Below are positions 26,372 to 36,649 of a stretch of 64,000 nucleotides of DNA, piece by piece. The stretch comes from Pontimicrobium sp. SW4 (GTDB lineage: Bacteria > Bacteroidota > Bacteroidia > Flavobacteriales > Flavobacteriaceae): assembly GCF_039954625.1 (NCBI RefSeq), contig NZ_CP157199.1:2790001-2854000 (forward strand). The letters are read 5' to 3'. Position numbers and translations under genes: made by a program. The notes under the pieces were generated by a model. The model did no database searches. It was not told the origin of the DNA and worked only from the letters and a program-made list of their open reading frames with translations. Each line of letters starts with the position of its first letter. The first letter of the stretch is position 1.

Positions 26372-28258
26372 CTAGTTCAAAATTGTAAATTCGCAACGTC
26401 TATTTATATCGTATTCTTCATCTTCGCAAATGCCTTCTTTATCACATTTGTTTAGTGGTTGCATTTCTCCATAACCTATACTTTTTAAACGGCTTCTGTC
26501 AATTCCTTTACTAACTAGATATTCTAAAGTTGAAGCGGCACGTTTTTTAGATAGTTCTAAATTATATTGATCTTTACCACGAGCATCTGTATGAGCCGAC
26601 ACTTCAACTTCCATGTCTGGATACTTATTCATTAAATCAACTAACACATCTAATGTTGTTGCTGCATCTATACGAATATTGGATTTATCGAAATCGAAAT
26701 ATATTTTCTCTAACTCGATTTGCACTTCTCCTTTTTCATTTTCTTTTATGCGTTCTTCAGCATCTGCATAAGATTCTAGAGTTAGGTATATATTATGCTG
26801 AACTTTTCCTTCACTATCTGTTGAAAACTCAACATCTTGTGGAATATAGGCTTTTCTAGTTCCACGAATAGTATATTTTTTATTTGGCTCAATCTTAAAT
26901 AAGTAATCTGCTTTACTACCAACAATTGAATCTTGAATCACAGTTCCAGTTTCATCAAATAATGTTACCAATGATCCTGATAATAATTCTTTACTGTTTT
27001 TGTCTTGAACAATTCCTTCTACAAGATATTTGGTAAGGATATTTTCTTCTCTAGCAAAACCATACAATCTATCATGCCCACTTTTATTTGAAGACACATA
27101 ACCTTTGTTATCTTTTTCTCTAATTACATAGGCAAAATCATCTAAGCTACTATTTATAGTACTTCCTAAATTTACTGGCTTATCAAAATTACCGTTTACC
27201 ATATTACTTCTAAATACGTCTAGTCCACCATATCCTTGATGATCATCCGATGAAAAGTATAAAACATCTAAATTGCTAATAAATGGAAACTGCTCTCTAT
27301 GCTTTGTGTTTATATTCTTTCCTAAGTTTTCTGGATCCCCATAAGTACCATCGTCATTAATTGCTACTTTATAAATATCAAAACCTCCCATACCTCCAGG
27401 CATATCGCTAGCAAAATAAAGTGTTTTACCATCTTTACTAAGGCTAGGGTGCTCTGTACTATACTTGTTTGATGTGAATGGTAATGCAGTCACATTTGTC
27501 CAATTACCATCAACTAATTCTGCTTTGTAAATTTTAATATGAGCAATCCTTTCTTCGTCTGTTTTATTGCGTGTCTTGTTGGTTCTATTAAAATACATGG
27601 TTTTACCATCACGACTAAATGTGGCGTTACTTTCGTGAGATTCTGTATTAATAGCATCCGAAAAAGGCGTGATGTTTTCTAAACTATTATCACCTGTTAA
27701 GTTAGCACTATACAAGTCTAAGTAAGGTAAGTTGTTCCAAGCATACGATGGATTATTGCTATTTCTAGAAGACGCAAAAACTACTTTATCGTCACCATAA
27801 AATGACAATCCGAAATCACTACTAGAGCCTTTATTTTCAATTTCCTTTAGGTTAAATGTATGAGGTGTTGTTTTTTCTGTTTTTTCAATAAAAGCTTGAG
27901 TGTTCATTCTTTTGTTATAATATCTGCTTAAATGAACATCGGCTTCTTTATAATTTTTAACTCCTTTTAAGGCTTGTGCATATCGAAAATGCAGCTCAAT
28001 ATCTATAGAGTCTCCATAAGTTACAAATAGCTCACGATACGTTTTAATGGCTTTTTGTAAAGACGTATTATAGTAATAACTATCTGCCAAATTTTGAAGC
28101 ACAGTTTGTGAACGTTCTTTTGTTTCATAAATTTCGGCTGCTTCAACATAAGCTTTCATTTCAAAAAGTTTATTGGCTCTTTTTAGGTTTGCGTTTTGTG
28201 CCATTGTTATTCCACTAACTAATAAAAGGCAAACAAGAATATATTTTTGTGTTTTCAT
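26372..28258 (-). CDS. OmpA family protein with TPR and PD40 repeats
   Basis: A 628-residue periplasmic or outer-membrane-associated protein. A signal peptide (1-20, ending TMAQ) is followed by TPR-like helices (about 22-130), then PD40 beta-propeller repeats such as LYFASDMPGGMGGFDIY and LYFSSDDHQGYGGLDVF (about 150-400), a carboxypeptidase-regulatory-like Ig module (about 410-500), and a C-terminal OmpA domain (about 515-628) with YFDFDKSNI and AHTDARG that should bind peptidoglycan. This layout resembles PorE-type proteins, but here it sits 17 bases after a PorP/SprF gene. It likely ties the adjacent surface-protein system to the cell wall (inference). Confidence 0.88.
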   Translation of the reverse strand: MKTQKYILVCLLLVSGITMAQNANLKRANKLFEMKAYVEAAEIYETKERSQTVLQNLADSYYYNTSLQKAIKTYRELFVTYGDSIDIELHFRYAQALKGVKNYKEADVHLSRYYNKRMNTQAFIEKTEKTTPHTFNLKEIENKGSSSDFGLSFYGDDKVVFASSRNSNNPSYAWNNLPYLDLYSANLTGDNSLENITPFSDAINTESHESNATFSRDGKTMYFNRTNKTRNKTDEERIAHIKIYKAELVDGNWTNVTALPFTSNKYSTEHPSLSKDGKTLYFASDMPGGMGGFDIYKVAINDDGTYGDPENLGKNINTKHREQFPFISNLDVLYFSSDDHQGYGGLDVFRSNMVNGNFDKPVNLGSTINSSLDDFAYVIREKDNKGYVSSNKSGHDRLYGFAREENILTKYLVEGIVQDKNSKELLSGSLVTLFDETGTVIQDSIVGSKADYLFKIEPNKKYTIRGTRKAYIPQDVEFSTDSEGKVQHNIYLTLESYADAEERIKENEKGEVQIELEKIYFDFDKSNIRIDAATTLDVLVDLMNKYPDMEVEVSAHTDARGKDQYNLELSKKRAASTLEYLVSKGIDRSRLKSIGYGEMQPLNKCDKEGICEDEEYDINRRCEFTILN

Positions 28259-28275
28259 GGTTGTTTCGTTAAAGA

Positions 28276-29232
28276 TTAGAAGAATCTTGGTGAGCGGTCG
28301 TAACCACCTTTAAGTCCAAATAAATCAACATCAAATAAGATGAATATTTCATGTGAACCAGAATTAAAGCTTCCTAAGTTAGATGTTGTAAAATCGTATG
28401 AGTAACCTATCCTTAAATCGGGAGAAACTCTAAAATTAACTAAGGCACTAATGGCATCGTCTAAACGATACCCTAATCCTGCTTCTAGTTTTTTATTAAT
28501 TAAAACGTTAGCTGTTATATCTATTGCCAAAGGAGCTCCTTTAACGCCTTTTGCCATAAATGCTGGCTTAAATTTTAAATCTTCATTAATATCAAAAACA
28601 TATCCACCTGTTAAAAAGTAATGTATGTCTTGTACACCTGTAGATTTAATTCCATTTTCCGACTCTAAATGTGTTGTCGTTAACATATTTGGTGCCGATA
28701 AACCTAAGTAATAATTATCTGTAAAATAAAAGGCTCCAATTCCAATGTTAGGAAACGTCTTATTTATGTTTTCATTAAAAGCAATGTCTGTTGATGTATT
28801 ACCAGAGTTTAATATAAAGCCATCGAAATTTGCATTAAAGAAAGTAAAACCTGCTTTAATACCTAATGATAGCTTGCTTTCTAAGCCTACAGGCAACACA
28901 TATGCAAAATCGGCATATATGTTATTCTCATTAACAACATCTCCAATATTATCGTTGGTAAACGAAATGCCTAACTCTATCTTTTCGTTAATTGGTGTGT
29001 GTGCAAAAAAGCTTGCTGTTTTAGGCGCTCCTTCCATACCAACCCATTGTGTTCTATAAATACCTCCAATGTTTAAAATATCTTCAGTTGCAGTGGCATA
29101 AGCTGGGTTAATAACACTCATGTTATACATATAATGAGTAAACTGAGGGTCTTGTTGTGCTTGACTTTGTATGGACAATAATGTCAAACAAACTAAAGTC
29201 GCTATTCTATGGTATATTTTTGATTGTTTCAT
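28276..29232 (-). CDS. PorP/SprF family type IX secretion membrane protein
   Basis: About 318 residues from MKQSKIYH at 29232. I prefer this to the longer frame at 29259 because it puts the signal peptide (ending SIQSQAQ) at the N-terminus. QQDPQFTHYMYNMSVINPAYA is the PorP/SprF hallmark, followed by a barrel with repeated glycine-aromatic strands and the end GLKGGYDRSPRFF. In Flavobacterium johnsoniae SprF is needed for secretion or attachment of the adhesin SprB, and SprF-like proteins are paired with type B sorting domain cargo. The upstream neighbour here is just such a cargo protein, so the two probably work together. Confidence 0.9.
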   Translation of the reverse strand: MKQSKIYHRIATLVCLTLLSIQSQAQQDPQFTHYMYNMSVINPAYATATEDILNIGGIYRTQWVGMEGAPKTASFFAHTPINEKIELGISFTNDNIGDVVNENNIYADFAYVLPVGLESKLSLGIKAGFTFFNANFDGFILNSGNTSTDIAFNENINKTFPNIGIGAFYFTDNYYLGLSAPNMLTTTHLESENGIKSTGVQDIHYFLTGGYVFDINEDLKFKPAFMAKGVKGAPLAIDITANVLINKKLEAGLGYRLDDAISALVNFRVSPDLRIGYSYDFTTSNLGSFNSGSHEIFILFDVDLFGLKGGYDRSPRFF

Positions 29233-29260
29233 TTTTCTAAAATTGTGTGTTGTCAACAAA

Positions 29261-32200
29261 TTATCTGCTTAGGTATAATCGCCCTTGTTCAGGTTTATTT
29301 TCACCATCGTTAAAATTGAAAATATAATAGTACACTCCTACTGGCAACTCTTTTCCTGATGCTCCAGAAACATTAGATTTACCATTAAAATGAGGTGTTG
29401 ATGCATTTCCTTTATAAATAAGATTTCCGTATCTGTTATAAATTTCCATTACAAAATTTGGATATATAACATCTAAATTATCAATGTTAAATGTTTCGTT
29501 AACACCATCTCCATTTGGTGAAAATCCGTCTGGTAATACTAGCTTACCGCAAGCTGAAAGATCAGGCACAACTGCTAATCTAATACTACTTTCGCAGCCA
29601 GTTAATTGGTCGACTATTACTGCATAGTATGTTGTAGCATTTACAAGTAATGTTCCTGCGCTTAATACTGTTCCGTTCGTAGCAGCATCATACCAAATTA
29701 TATTGTTTGATGATGCATTATACTCTGCAATATTTAATGTTAAATCGCTAATAGTTGGGCTATCATTAATGCAATATTCCATATTTGGATTAATAAGTGT
29801 TGGCGTTGGAGCATCGTTTACAGTTGCTACAACAAAATCACTTTCTGAAGATTCACAGCCAGAACCATTTGTTTGGGTTACGTAATAATCTTCACCATCT
29901 ATTAAAGTTTCTGTTCCACTTAATGACGTTGTAAGTGTATTATCGGTATACCAAGTTAATGTTCCAGTTGCTGAAATACTTGCATTTAAACTATTAACTG
30001 TTGGATTATCTACTCTACAAAAGGTTGGATTAGCATCTAACACAGTTGGAGCTGAAATATCGCTTACTGTAACTGTAACTTGTGCACTAGCATCTGTACT
30101 ACATGGTGTGGTTGCAGCAACTGTATATGTATATGTTCCAGAAGCATCTACATCAGGATCAAAAACTCCTGTCCCACTAGCTAACGCTGGTGACCAAGTT
30201 CCTCCTGAATCTGGTGTACCTCCTAATTGTGTAAACAAATCGATACTCCCATTAATAACACATGCTATTATAGAGTTATCACTTCCTGCGTTTGGTGCTT
30301 GAGTTACTGTAACCACTACATCACTGCTAGTAGTTCCGCAAGCATTAGACAATGTATAAGTATATGTTCTTGTTCCAACCAATAGATCTACTAAAGGATC
30401 AAAAACTCCAGTTCCACTAGCCAAAGCTGGTGACCAGGTTCCTCCTGCATCTGCTGGACTTATTAGTGTAAACAAATCTACAGTTCCATTATCACTACAA
30501 ATATCAAGAGTGGCGTCTGTACCAGAATTATAAGGCTCTTCAACTGTAACTGTAATAATCGTGCTGGCATCTACACAAGGTGCAGATCCTGCAATAAAAT
30601 AAGTAAATTGGTAAGTTCCTGCTGTAACTGCTGTTGCATCAAAAATGTTTCCTGTTAAAGCACCAGTACCATCTGTATCTTGCCAAACGCCTCCAGCATC
30701 TTGCGTACCATCTAATCCAGTGAAAAGATCAACATTGTTATTATCGTTACATACAACAATTGGTGTTGCATTTGGATTTCCTGAGCTTGGTGTTTGAAAA
30801 ATAGTCACAGTTACTTCTAATCTTACTGAAGATTCACAACCTGTAGTTGCATCTGTTTGAGTTGCATAATATATTTCCCCATCAACTAGTGCTGTTGTTG
30901 GGTCTAGAGGAGCTCCACCTGTTGCTTCATCATACCAAAGAATTGATGTTCCTGTAGCTACTAAATTGGCTACTGTTGCGGTATCGCAAAATTCCTGAGT
31001 AATTGCTCCAGTTGGAGTAGCTGTATCATTAATAATAATACTTACAGTAACTAAAACATCATCACAACTGCCTATAGCATCAACATCAAATGTGAAATTA
31101 TAGGTTCCTGTTGTTAAACCATCAATGGTTACTAAGTTACCAGATAAAGCTCCTGTTGTATCATCATCATTCCAAGTTCCTGTTTGGTCTTCTCCTTCAA
31201 GTAAGTCAAATAAATTTACAGTTTGAGCAGTAGTAATATCAGCAATACAAAATTCTAATGGTGTATTGACTGTTCCCGATTCTGGAGCGTCTTCAATTAT
31301 CACTGCTACTGTACTACTATTTGTACATCCATTGCCATTTGTAATACTATATGTATAGTTATATGTTCCAATGGTTAATATTGTTAAATCAACGTCGCTT
31401 CCTGTTAAAGCTCCAGAAGAATCATCATCGGTCCAAGTCCCTCCAGAATCATTCCCTGAAAGCTGTCCAAATAAATCTAATGGTGAATTTGCAGCTAAAT
31501 CATTTTCACAAAAAACAGCTGGTGTTGGTGTTCCAGTGTTTGGTAATGGATTAATTATGATTGTTACCGTAACTAATTCATCATCACATGATCCTATTGC
31601 ATCTACATCGTACGTAAAATTATATGTTGCCGCAGTTAATCCAGATAAATCTATTGGATTAGTTGTTACCGTTCCCGTATTATCTGTGCCTATATACCAT
31701 GTTCCTGTTTGATCTTCTCCAGTAAGTAAATCAAATAAATTATAATTTGTTGGTGCAGCTCCTTCACAAAACTCAACAGCTGGATTAGCTGTTCCCGATT
31801 CTGGAGAAGGCTCTACAGTAATAGTTATAGTTTCTGTGTCTTCACAAGTACCATTTGTGATAGTATAAGTAAATTGATAAGGACTTGCACCTACTGTAAA
31901 TGATGTTATATCTATTGGATTAGACACTACTGCATCATTTATATCTGTCCAAACCCCTGAATTATTATCTTGAGAACCATCTAAGGCTAAGAATAAATCG
32001 AAAGGTGAGTTTGCTGCTAAATCATTTTCACAAAATATTTGATTAACTGCAATTCCTGCATTTGGGTCTTGCAATACAATAACTTGTACTGTTGTAGATT
32101 CTTCAGGACAAGGATTAGGTAATACATTTTGAGTATATGTAAAATTATACGTTCCTGGTGTAAATCCTGTTAAATCTATTGGAGTCGTCACTATAGGATC

Positions 32201-33430
32201 CGTACTTAAAGTCCCTTGAGTCCATTGTCCATTAGGATCTTCATTCTCTAATAAGGTAAATAAATCAAAGGCTGATGGCAGTTCTATTACACAAAAAGTA
32301 GCTGGGTTAGCTGCTGATGGTGTTCCAGATGAAAACGTTTCATAAATTGTGATTGTAACTGTAGATGTATTTTCTGGGCAAGTTCCATTACTAGGAACTG
32401 TATATGTAAACACATGGTTACCTGGTGTAGTTAATGTTGTTATATTAACTGTTCCTAAATGACCGTTTGTAGTCGGTAAGGATCCAGTCCACGCTCCATT
32501 AGTATCTGGTGTTCCGCCAAGTTCATCAAACAAATTAAAATCTGAAGTAGGTATGCTATCATCGCAATATTCTAAAGCACCTGGAGTGCCAGGATCAAAA
32601 GGAATGTCAATGTTTACAGTAACAGGTACTGGGTTACTATCACAAAAGACATCATTAATCTGGACGTAGTAAGTATTACCATCTATTAAAAGTGTTGATA
32701 ATGAAAGTGCTGGTAATATTGGATCTCCAAAACCATCAAGATTATCATACCAACTATAACTTGCTGTAGTTCCTGGATCTAAATCTCCAACTGTTGGGTT
32801 AGTGTCTGAACAAAAATCTTGTGGGCTTGCAGGAGTAGGATCAGCTGGTGCATCAAATACTGCAGTACTCCCAATTTCTATTTGACTTTTACAACCTCCA
32901 TTGTCAACAAATACTATAAAAAAGTTTGTTGCTCCACTAGGTATTGGATCTGTGCTATTTGCTAGAGATGATAAATTTATATCTGTATATACTTCCACAG
33001 AACCTCCAGAAGGAATGTGTGGTTGTAAAACATCATCTATATATGTTTGAATTGTTGGGTTTTCGTTACTACAGTAAATTTGATCCAAATTTTGACCAGA
33101 AGGATCTACTTGAAAATCAACAATTATTGAAGCTCTTACTCCACATGCTCCAGAATTGTCATCAGCAAAATAAGTACCTTCTTCGACTAATTGGTTTGGA
33201 TTAAAAGGACTACCTCCGCTAAGGACGTTATACCAAACTATTCCGTTTCCGCCATCAATTGCATAGTCAGTACTTAAATCTGCAAAAGTGTATCCCGAAG
33301 CATCACATATTGTTGGTGTGGGATTACTAATTGTTGGACATTGAGCAAAAGCAGAATATGTGGTAAATAAAAATACCATAATATAGGAAGCTGTTTTTAT
33401 AACATTCCTAAATAAGACTTTTGTTTTCAT
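29261..33430 (-). CDS. large Ig-repeat surface protein with type B (CHU_C) sorting domain
   Basis: A 1389-residue secreted protein: signal peptide (about 1-29, ending SAFAQ), then about fourteen tandem Ig-like or PKD-like modules of 75-95 residues, many with the pattern EFC...G...LFDLL..DQTGTW...G.L.....L..GTYNFTY. Cysteines recur roughly once or twice per module. The last 90 residues are a gliding-motility-associated C-terminal domain with LPDGFSPNGDGVNETFNI and FVMEIYNRYGNLIYKG, which is the type B T9SS signal. It is an adhesin-like filament protein, smaller than SprB. It is first in a cluster with a PorP/SprF and an OmpA/PD40 gene. The ligand is unknown. Confidence 0.9.
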   Translation of the reverse strand: MKTKVLFRNVIKTASYIMVFLFTTYSAFAQCPTISNPTPTICDASGYTFADLSTDYAIDGGNGIVWYNVLSGGSPFNPNQLVEEGTYFADDNSGACGVRASIIVDFQVDPSGQNLDQIYCSNENPTIQTYIDDVLQPHIPSGGSVEVYTDINLSSLANSTDPIPSGATNFFIVFVDNGGCKSQIEIGSTAVFDAPADPTPASPQDFCSDTNPTVGDLDPGTTASYSWYDNLDGFGDPILPALSLSTLLIDGNTYYVQINDVFCDSNPVPVTVNIDIPFDPGTPGALEYCDDSIPTSDFNLFDELGGTPDTNGAWTGSLPTTNGHLGTVNITTLTTPGNHVFTYTVPSNGTCPENTSTVTITIYETFSSGTPSAANPATFCVIELPSAFDLFTLLENEDPNGQWTQGTLSTDPIVTTPIDLTGFTPGTYNFTYTQNVLPNPCPEESTTVQVIVLQDPNAGIAVNQIFCENDLAANSPFDLFLALDGSQDNNSGVWTDINDAVVSNPIDITSFTVGASPYQFTYTITNGTCEDTETITITVEPSPESGTANPAVEFCEGAAPTNYNLFDLLTGEDQTGTWYIGTDNTGTVTTNPIDLSGLTAATYNFTYDVDAIGSCDDELVTVTIIINPLPNTGTPTPAVFCENDLAANSPLDLFGQLSGNDSGGTWTDDDSSGALTGSDVDLTILTIGTYNYTYSITNGNGCTNSSTVAVIIEDAPESGTVNTPLEFCIADITTAQTVNLFDLLEGEDQTGTWNDDDTTGALSGNLVTIDGLTTGTYNFTFDVDAIGSCDDVLVTVSIIINDTATPTGAITQEFCDTATVANLVATGTSILWYDEATGGAPLDPTTALVDGEIYYATQTDATTGCESSVRLEVTVTIFQTPSSGNPNATPIVVCNDNNNVDLFTGLDGTQDAGGVWQDTDGTGALTGNIFDATAVTAGTYQFTYFIAGSAPCVDASTIITVTVEEPYNSGTDATLDICSDNGTVDLFTLISPADAGGTWSPALASGTGVFDPLVDLLVGTRTYTYTLSNACGTTSSDVVVTVTQAPNAGSDNSIIACVINGSIDLFTQLGGTPDSGGTWSPALASGTGVFDPDVDASGTYTYTVAATTPCSTDASAQVTVTVSDISAPTVLDANPTFCRVDNPTVNSLNASISATGTLTWYTDNTLTTSLSGTETLIDGEDYYVTQTNGSGCESSESDFVVATVNDAPTPTLINPNMEYCINDSPTISDLTLNIAEYNASSNNIIWYDAATNGTVLSAGTLLVNATTYYAVIVDQLTGCESSIRLAVVPDLSACGKLVLPDGFSPNGDGVNETFNIDNLDVIYPNFVMEIYNRYGNLIYKGNASTPHFNGKSNVSGASGKELPVGVYYYIFNFNDGENKPEQGRLYLSR

Positions 33431-33647
33431 AGTTGGTTAAATTAAAATACTGTTTATAAATAGCTTAAAAACTGAGTGTTTTCCTATATTGTATAGAATA
33501 TTATTACTCATAATAATTTTATTTGGATGCAAATTAACTGATTTTTTTGTATTTCAACGTATTTTTTTGATTTATTTTACATTTTATCGATATTATATGT
33601 ATTTTATCTAATTAAAGTAGAGGATTAAACCTACAAGTTTATATACA

Positions 33648-33680
33648 ATAAAAGCCTTTCAATAATTGAAAGGCTTTTAT
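33648..33680 (-). terminator. terminator of the act-cox operon
   Basis: Arms ATAAAAGCCTTTCAAT and ATTGAAAGGCTTTTAT around a single base; perfect palindrome of 33 bases, 47 bases after the coxA stop. It is the end of the transcript running from 45.4 kb. Confidence 0.85.
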
Positions 33681-33726
33681 AATATTATAAAATCTGTTTT
33701 ATGAGATGTTCTCTGTTGCGAGAATT

Positions 33727-35520
33727 TTAATGTTGAAGTTCTTCTTCTCCTTCTTTTAAAGGAATGTTTTGAGGAACGAAATCATCATCATGTCCAGGTT
33801 TACTATAGTCATAAGGCCAACGGTGTACATGAGGTATTTCTCCTTCCCAATTTCCGTGGATATGCTTTATTGGGGCTGTCCATTCAAGCGTGTTAGATCT
33901 CCATGGATTTTGAACCGTTTTCTTACCATAGAATATACTATAAAAGAAGTTCCATAAAAATACTAATTGGAATGCTCCACCAATAATAGCAAATAATGTT
34001 ATAATCACATTTACATTGGATAAATCATCAAATAATGGAAAATTACTATTTGTATAATAACGTCTTGGCAATCCAGCCATTCCAATGAAGTGCATTGGGA
34101 AGAACACACCATACGCACAGACTGCTGTTACCCAAAAGTGTATGTATCCCAAATTTTTATTAAGCATCCTACCAAACATTTTAGGGAACCAATGATAGAT
34201 TCCTGCAAACATTCCATAAAGCGCAGAAATACCCATTACTAAGTGGAAGTGAGCTACTACAAAATATGTGTCGTGTACATTAATATCTAAGGCGCTATCT
34301 CCTAAGATAATTCCTGTTAAACCTCCTGTAATAAATGTTGATACTAATCCAATTGAGAATAGCATCGCTGGGTTAAATTGGAGATTACCTTTCCAGAGTG
34401 TCGTTATATAGTTAAATGCTTTTACCGCAGACGGAATTGCAATAAGCAATGTTGTAAATGTAAATACCGATCCTAAGAATGGATTCATTCCTGAAATAAA
34501 CATATGATGTCCCCAAACTATTGTAGATAAGAATGCAATTGCTAAAATTGAAGCAACCATAGCACGATAACCAAAAATTGGTTTACGTGAATTTGTTGCA
34601 ATAATTTCTGAGGTTATTCCTAATGCTGGTAATAATACAATATAAACTTCTGGGTGACCTAAAAACCAAAATAAGTGCTCAAACAATACTGGAGAACCTC
34701 CTTGGTAGTGTAATACTTCACCTTGTATAAATATATCTGACAAGAAGAATGATGTTCCAAAACTTCTATCCATTATTAATAATAACGCTGCAGATAATAA
34801 TACTGGGAAAGATACTACACCAATAATAGCTGTTACAAAAAATGCCCAAATAGTTAAAGGTAGTCTTGTCATAGACATTCCTTTTGTACGTAAGTTTATT
34901 ACTGTAACAATATAGTTAAGTGATCCTAATAGTGACGATGCAATAAATATAGCCATAGATACTAACCATAAGGTCATACCCATTCCTGAACCTCCTTGTG
35001 CCATTGGTAATGCACTTAAAGGTGGATAAATTGTCCAACCTGCTGCTGCTGGTCCTGCCTCTACAAACAATGAAATAACCATTACCACACTTGATAAGAA
35101 AAATAACCAATACGATACCATGTTAAGGAATCCAGAAGCCATATCTCGTGCACCAATTTGCAACGGAATTAAGAGGTTACTAAACGTACCACTTAAACCA
35201 GCTGTTAATACAAAAAATACCATAATGGTACCGTGTATTGTTACCAGTGCTAAATACATATCAGCATCCATCACACCTCCTGGAGCCCATTTTCCTAATA
35301 AGGCTTCAAAAATAACATTAGGTTCTTCTGGCCATGCAATTTGCATACGAATCATTAATGACATAATTACACCAACAACTCCCATTATTGTACCAGTTAT
35401 AAGGTACTGCTTTGCAATCATTTTATGATCTTGACTAAATATGTATTTAGTTACAAAGGTTTCTTTATGATGATGTCCGTGGTCGTCTTCGTGAGCGTGA
35501 GTATCTGCGTGTGCTGACAT
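33727..35520 (-). CDS. coxA: cytochrome c oxidase subunit I
   Basis: A 597-residue haem-copper oxidase catalytic subunit with about twelve helices. Metal-site motifs are visible: WFLGHPEVYIVLLPALG (CuB histidine and the linked tyrosine), GHHMFISGM (two CuB histidines) and HDTYFVVAHFHLVMG (haem a3 and haem a). The HPEVY pattern places it in the A-type group. The N-terminus is histidine-rich (seven histidines in the first 20 or so residues). It reduces oxygen to water and pumps protons. It is last in a long operon after coxB and the alternative complex III genes, which fits a quinol-to-oxygen supercomplex. Confidence 0.97.
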   Translation of the reverse strand: MSAHADTHAHEDDHGHHHKETFVTKYIFSQDHKMIAKQYLITGTIMGVVGVIMSLMIRMQIAWPEEPNVIFEALLGKWAPGGVMDADMYLALVTIHGTIMVFFVLTAGLSGTFSNLLIPLQIGARDMASGFLNMVSYWLFFLSSVVMVISLFVEAGPAAAGWTIYPPLSALPMAQGGSGMGMTLWLVSMAIFIASSLLGSLNYIVTVINLRTKGMSMTRLPLTIWAFFVTAIIGVVSFPVLLSAALLLIMDRSFGTSFFLSDIFIQGEVLHYQGGSPVLFEHLFWFLGHPEVYIVLLPALGITSEIIATNSRKPIFGYRAMVASILAIAFLSTIVWGHHMFISGMNPFLGSVFTFTTLLIAIPSAVKAFNYITTLWKGNLQFNPAMLFSIGLVSTFITGGLTGIILGDSALDINVHDTYFVVAHFHLVMGISALYGMFAGIYHWFPKMFGRMLNKNLGYIHFWVTAVCAYGVFFPMHFIGMAGLPRRYYTNSNFPLFDDLSNVNVIITLFAIIGGAFQLVFLWNFFYSIFYGKKTVQNPWRSNTLEWTAPIKHIHGNWEGEIPHVHRWPYDYSKPGHDDDFVPQNIPLKEGEEELQH

Positions 35521-35551
35521 AATCTATATCTATTTTATTCTTTTATTAAAA

Positions 35552-36622
35552 TTAATTTTGAACTAATGAATTTTTAAAGACTTGTTGCTCTTTAATCCAA
35601 GCATTATAGTCTTCTTCTTCCTCAACAATTATTTTCATTTGCATATTATAATGTGATTTCCCACAAATTTTATTACAAATTAAAAGATAGTCGAACTCAT
35701 AAGGGTCTAATGCTTCTTCTCCTTTAGCAACTAAATCTTTACTCTTCTCAGTTCTAATTTTATTAATGTTTGCTACTTTTTCAACCATGTCAGCGTTCTG
35801 TCTCATTTGAGCAGTAGTTACTGTAGGTGTAAAAGCAAATTCTGTAATCATACCAGGAACACAGTTCATTTGTGCTCTAAAGTGAGGCATATACGCAGAA
35901 TGCAATACATCTTGCGAACGCATTTTAAATATTACTTGTCTACCAACTGGTAAATGTAATTCGGTAGTTATGATATCGTCTTGAGCATTTAAATCTGATT
36001 CATCAAGACCTAAAATATTAGCGTTATCAAGATTAATTAATCTTACATTGGCTTGACCCAATACATTATCTTCACCAGCATATCTCGCTTTCCAGTTAAA
36101 CTGTTGTGCATATAATTCAACAACTAAAGCGTCTTCATCTTCCTCAAAGTTCATAATATCTGACCACGTAAATAGTCCATAGATAATTAATCCAGCAAGC
36201 GTAATAACTGGAATGATTGTCCAAATAAATTCTAATTTATCATTATCTGCAAAAAATAATGCTTTACGACCTTTTTCTCCTTTATACTTAAAAGCAAAAT
36301 AGTGTAATAAAAACTGGGTTATAGTCTGCACTACAAAAATAAGTACCATTGAGATAATCATTAAATTATCTATTTGAGGTCCATGTTCTGAAGCTGAATT
36401 AGACATTAATGGTAAATCCCCCCATTTAACAACACATACAATTGTGATGATGTAAATGAAGGCTAAAAAACCTAACATTAAATATCCATTAACTCTATTA
36501 TCCTTGTCATTGGCAACCTGCGAGTTCTCATTATTAGCATTTGCTAAATCAAAGATTTTTACCATTTGCCAAATGGCTATTGTAATAAATACTAAAACTA
36601 TAATTGTTAATAAAGCTGTCAT
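35552..36622 (-). CDS. coxB: cytochrome c oxidase subunit II
   Basis: A 356-residue subunit II. Three hydrophobic segments are seen: the N-terminal helix (1-22) and helices near 47-66 and 88-112, with a further one near 135-150. The periplasmic cupredoxin domain carries the CuA ligands: HSAYMPHFRAQMNCVPGM and CNKICGKSHYNM. CuA receives electrons from cytochrome c and passes them to subunit I. No fused cytochrome c domain is present at the C-terminus, so an external donor such as ActE is needed. Typical for flavobacteria. 31 bases upstream of coxA in the operon. Confidence 0.95.
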   Translation of the reverse strand: MTALLTIIVLVFITIAIWQMVKIFDLANANNENSQVANDKDNRVNGYLMLGFLAFIYIITIVCVVKWGDLPLMSNSASEHGPQIDNLMIISMVLIFVVQTITQFLLHYFAFKYKGEKGRKALFFADNDKLEFIWTIIPVITLAGLIIYGLFTWSDIMNFEEDEDALVVELYAQQFNWKARYAGEDNVLGQANVRLINLDNANILGLDESDLNAQDDIITTELHLPVGRQVIFKMRSQDVLHSAYMPHFRAQMNCVPGMITEFAFTPTVTTAQMRQNADMVEKVANINKIRTEKSKDLVAKGEEALDPYEFDYLLICNKICGKSHYNMQMKIIVEEEEDYNAWIKEQQVFKNSLVQN

Positions 36623-36649
36623 TGTTATTCTTCGTCTTTATTTTAATAA

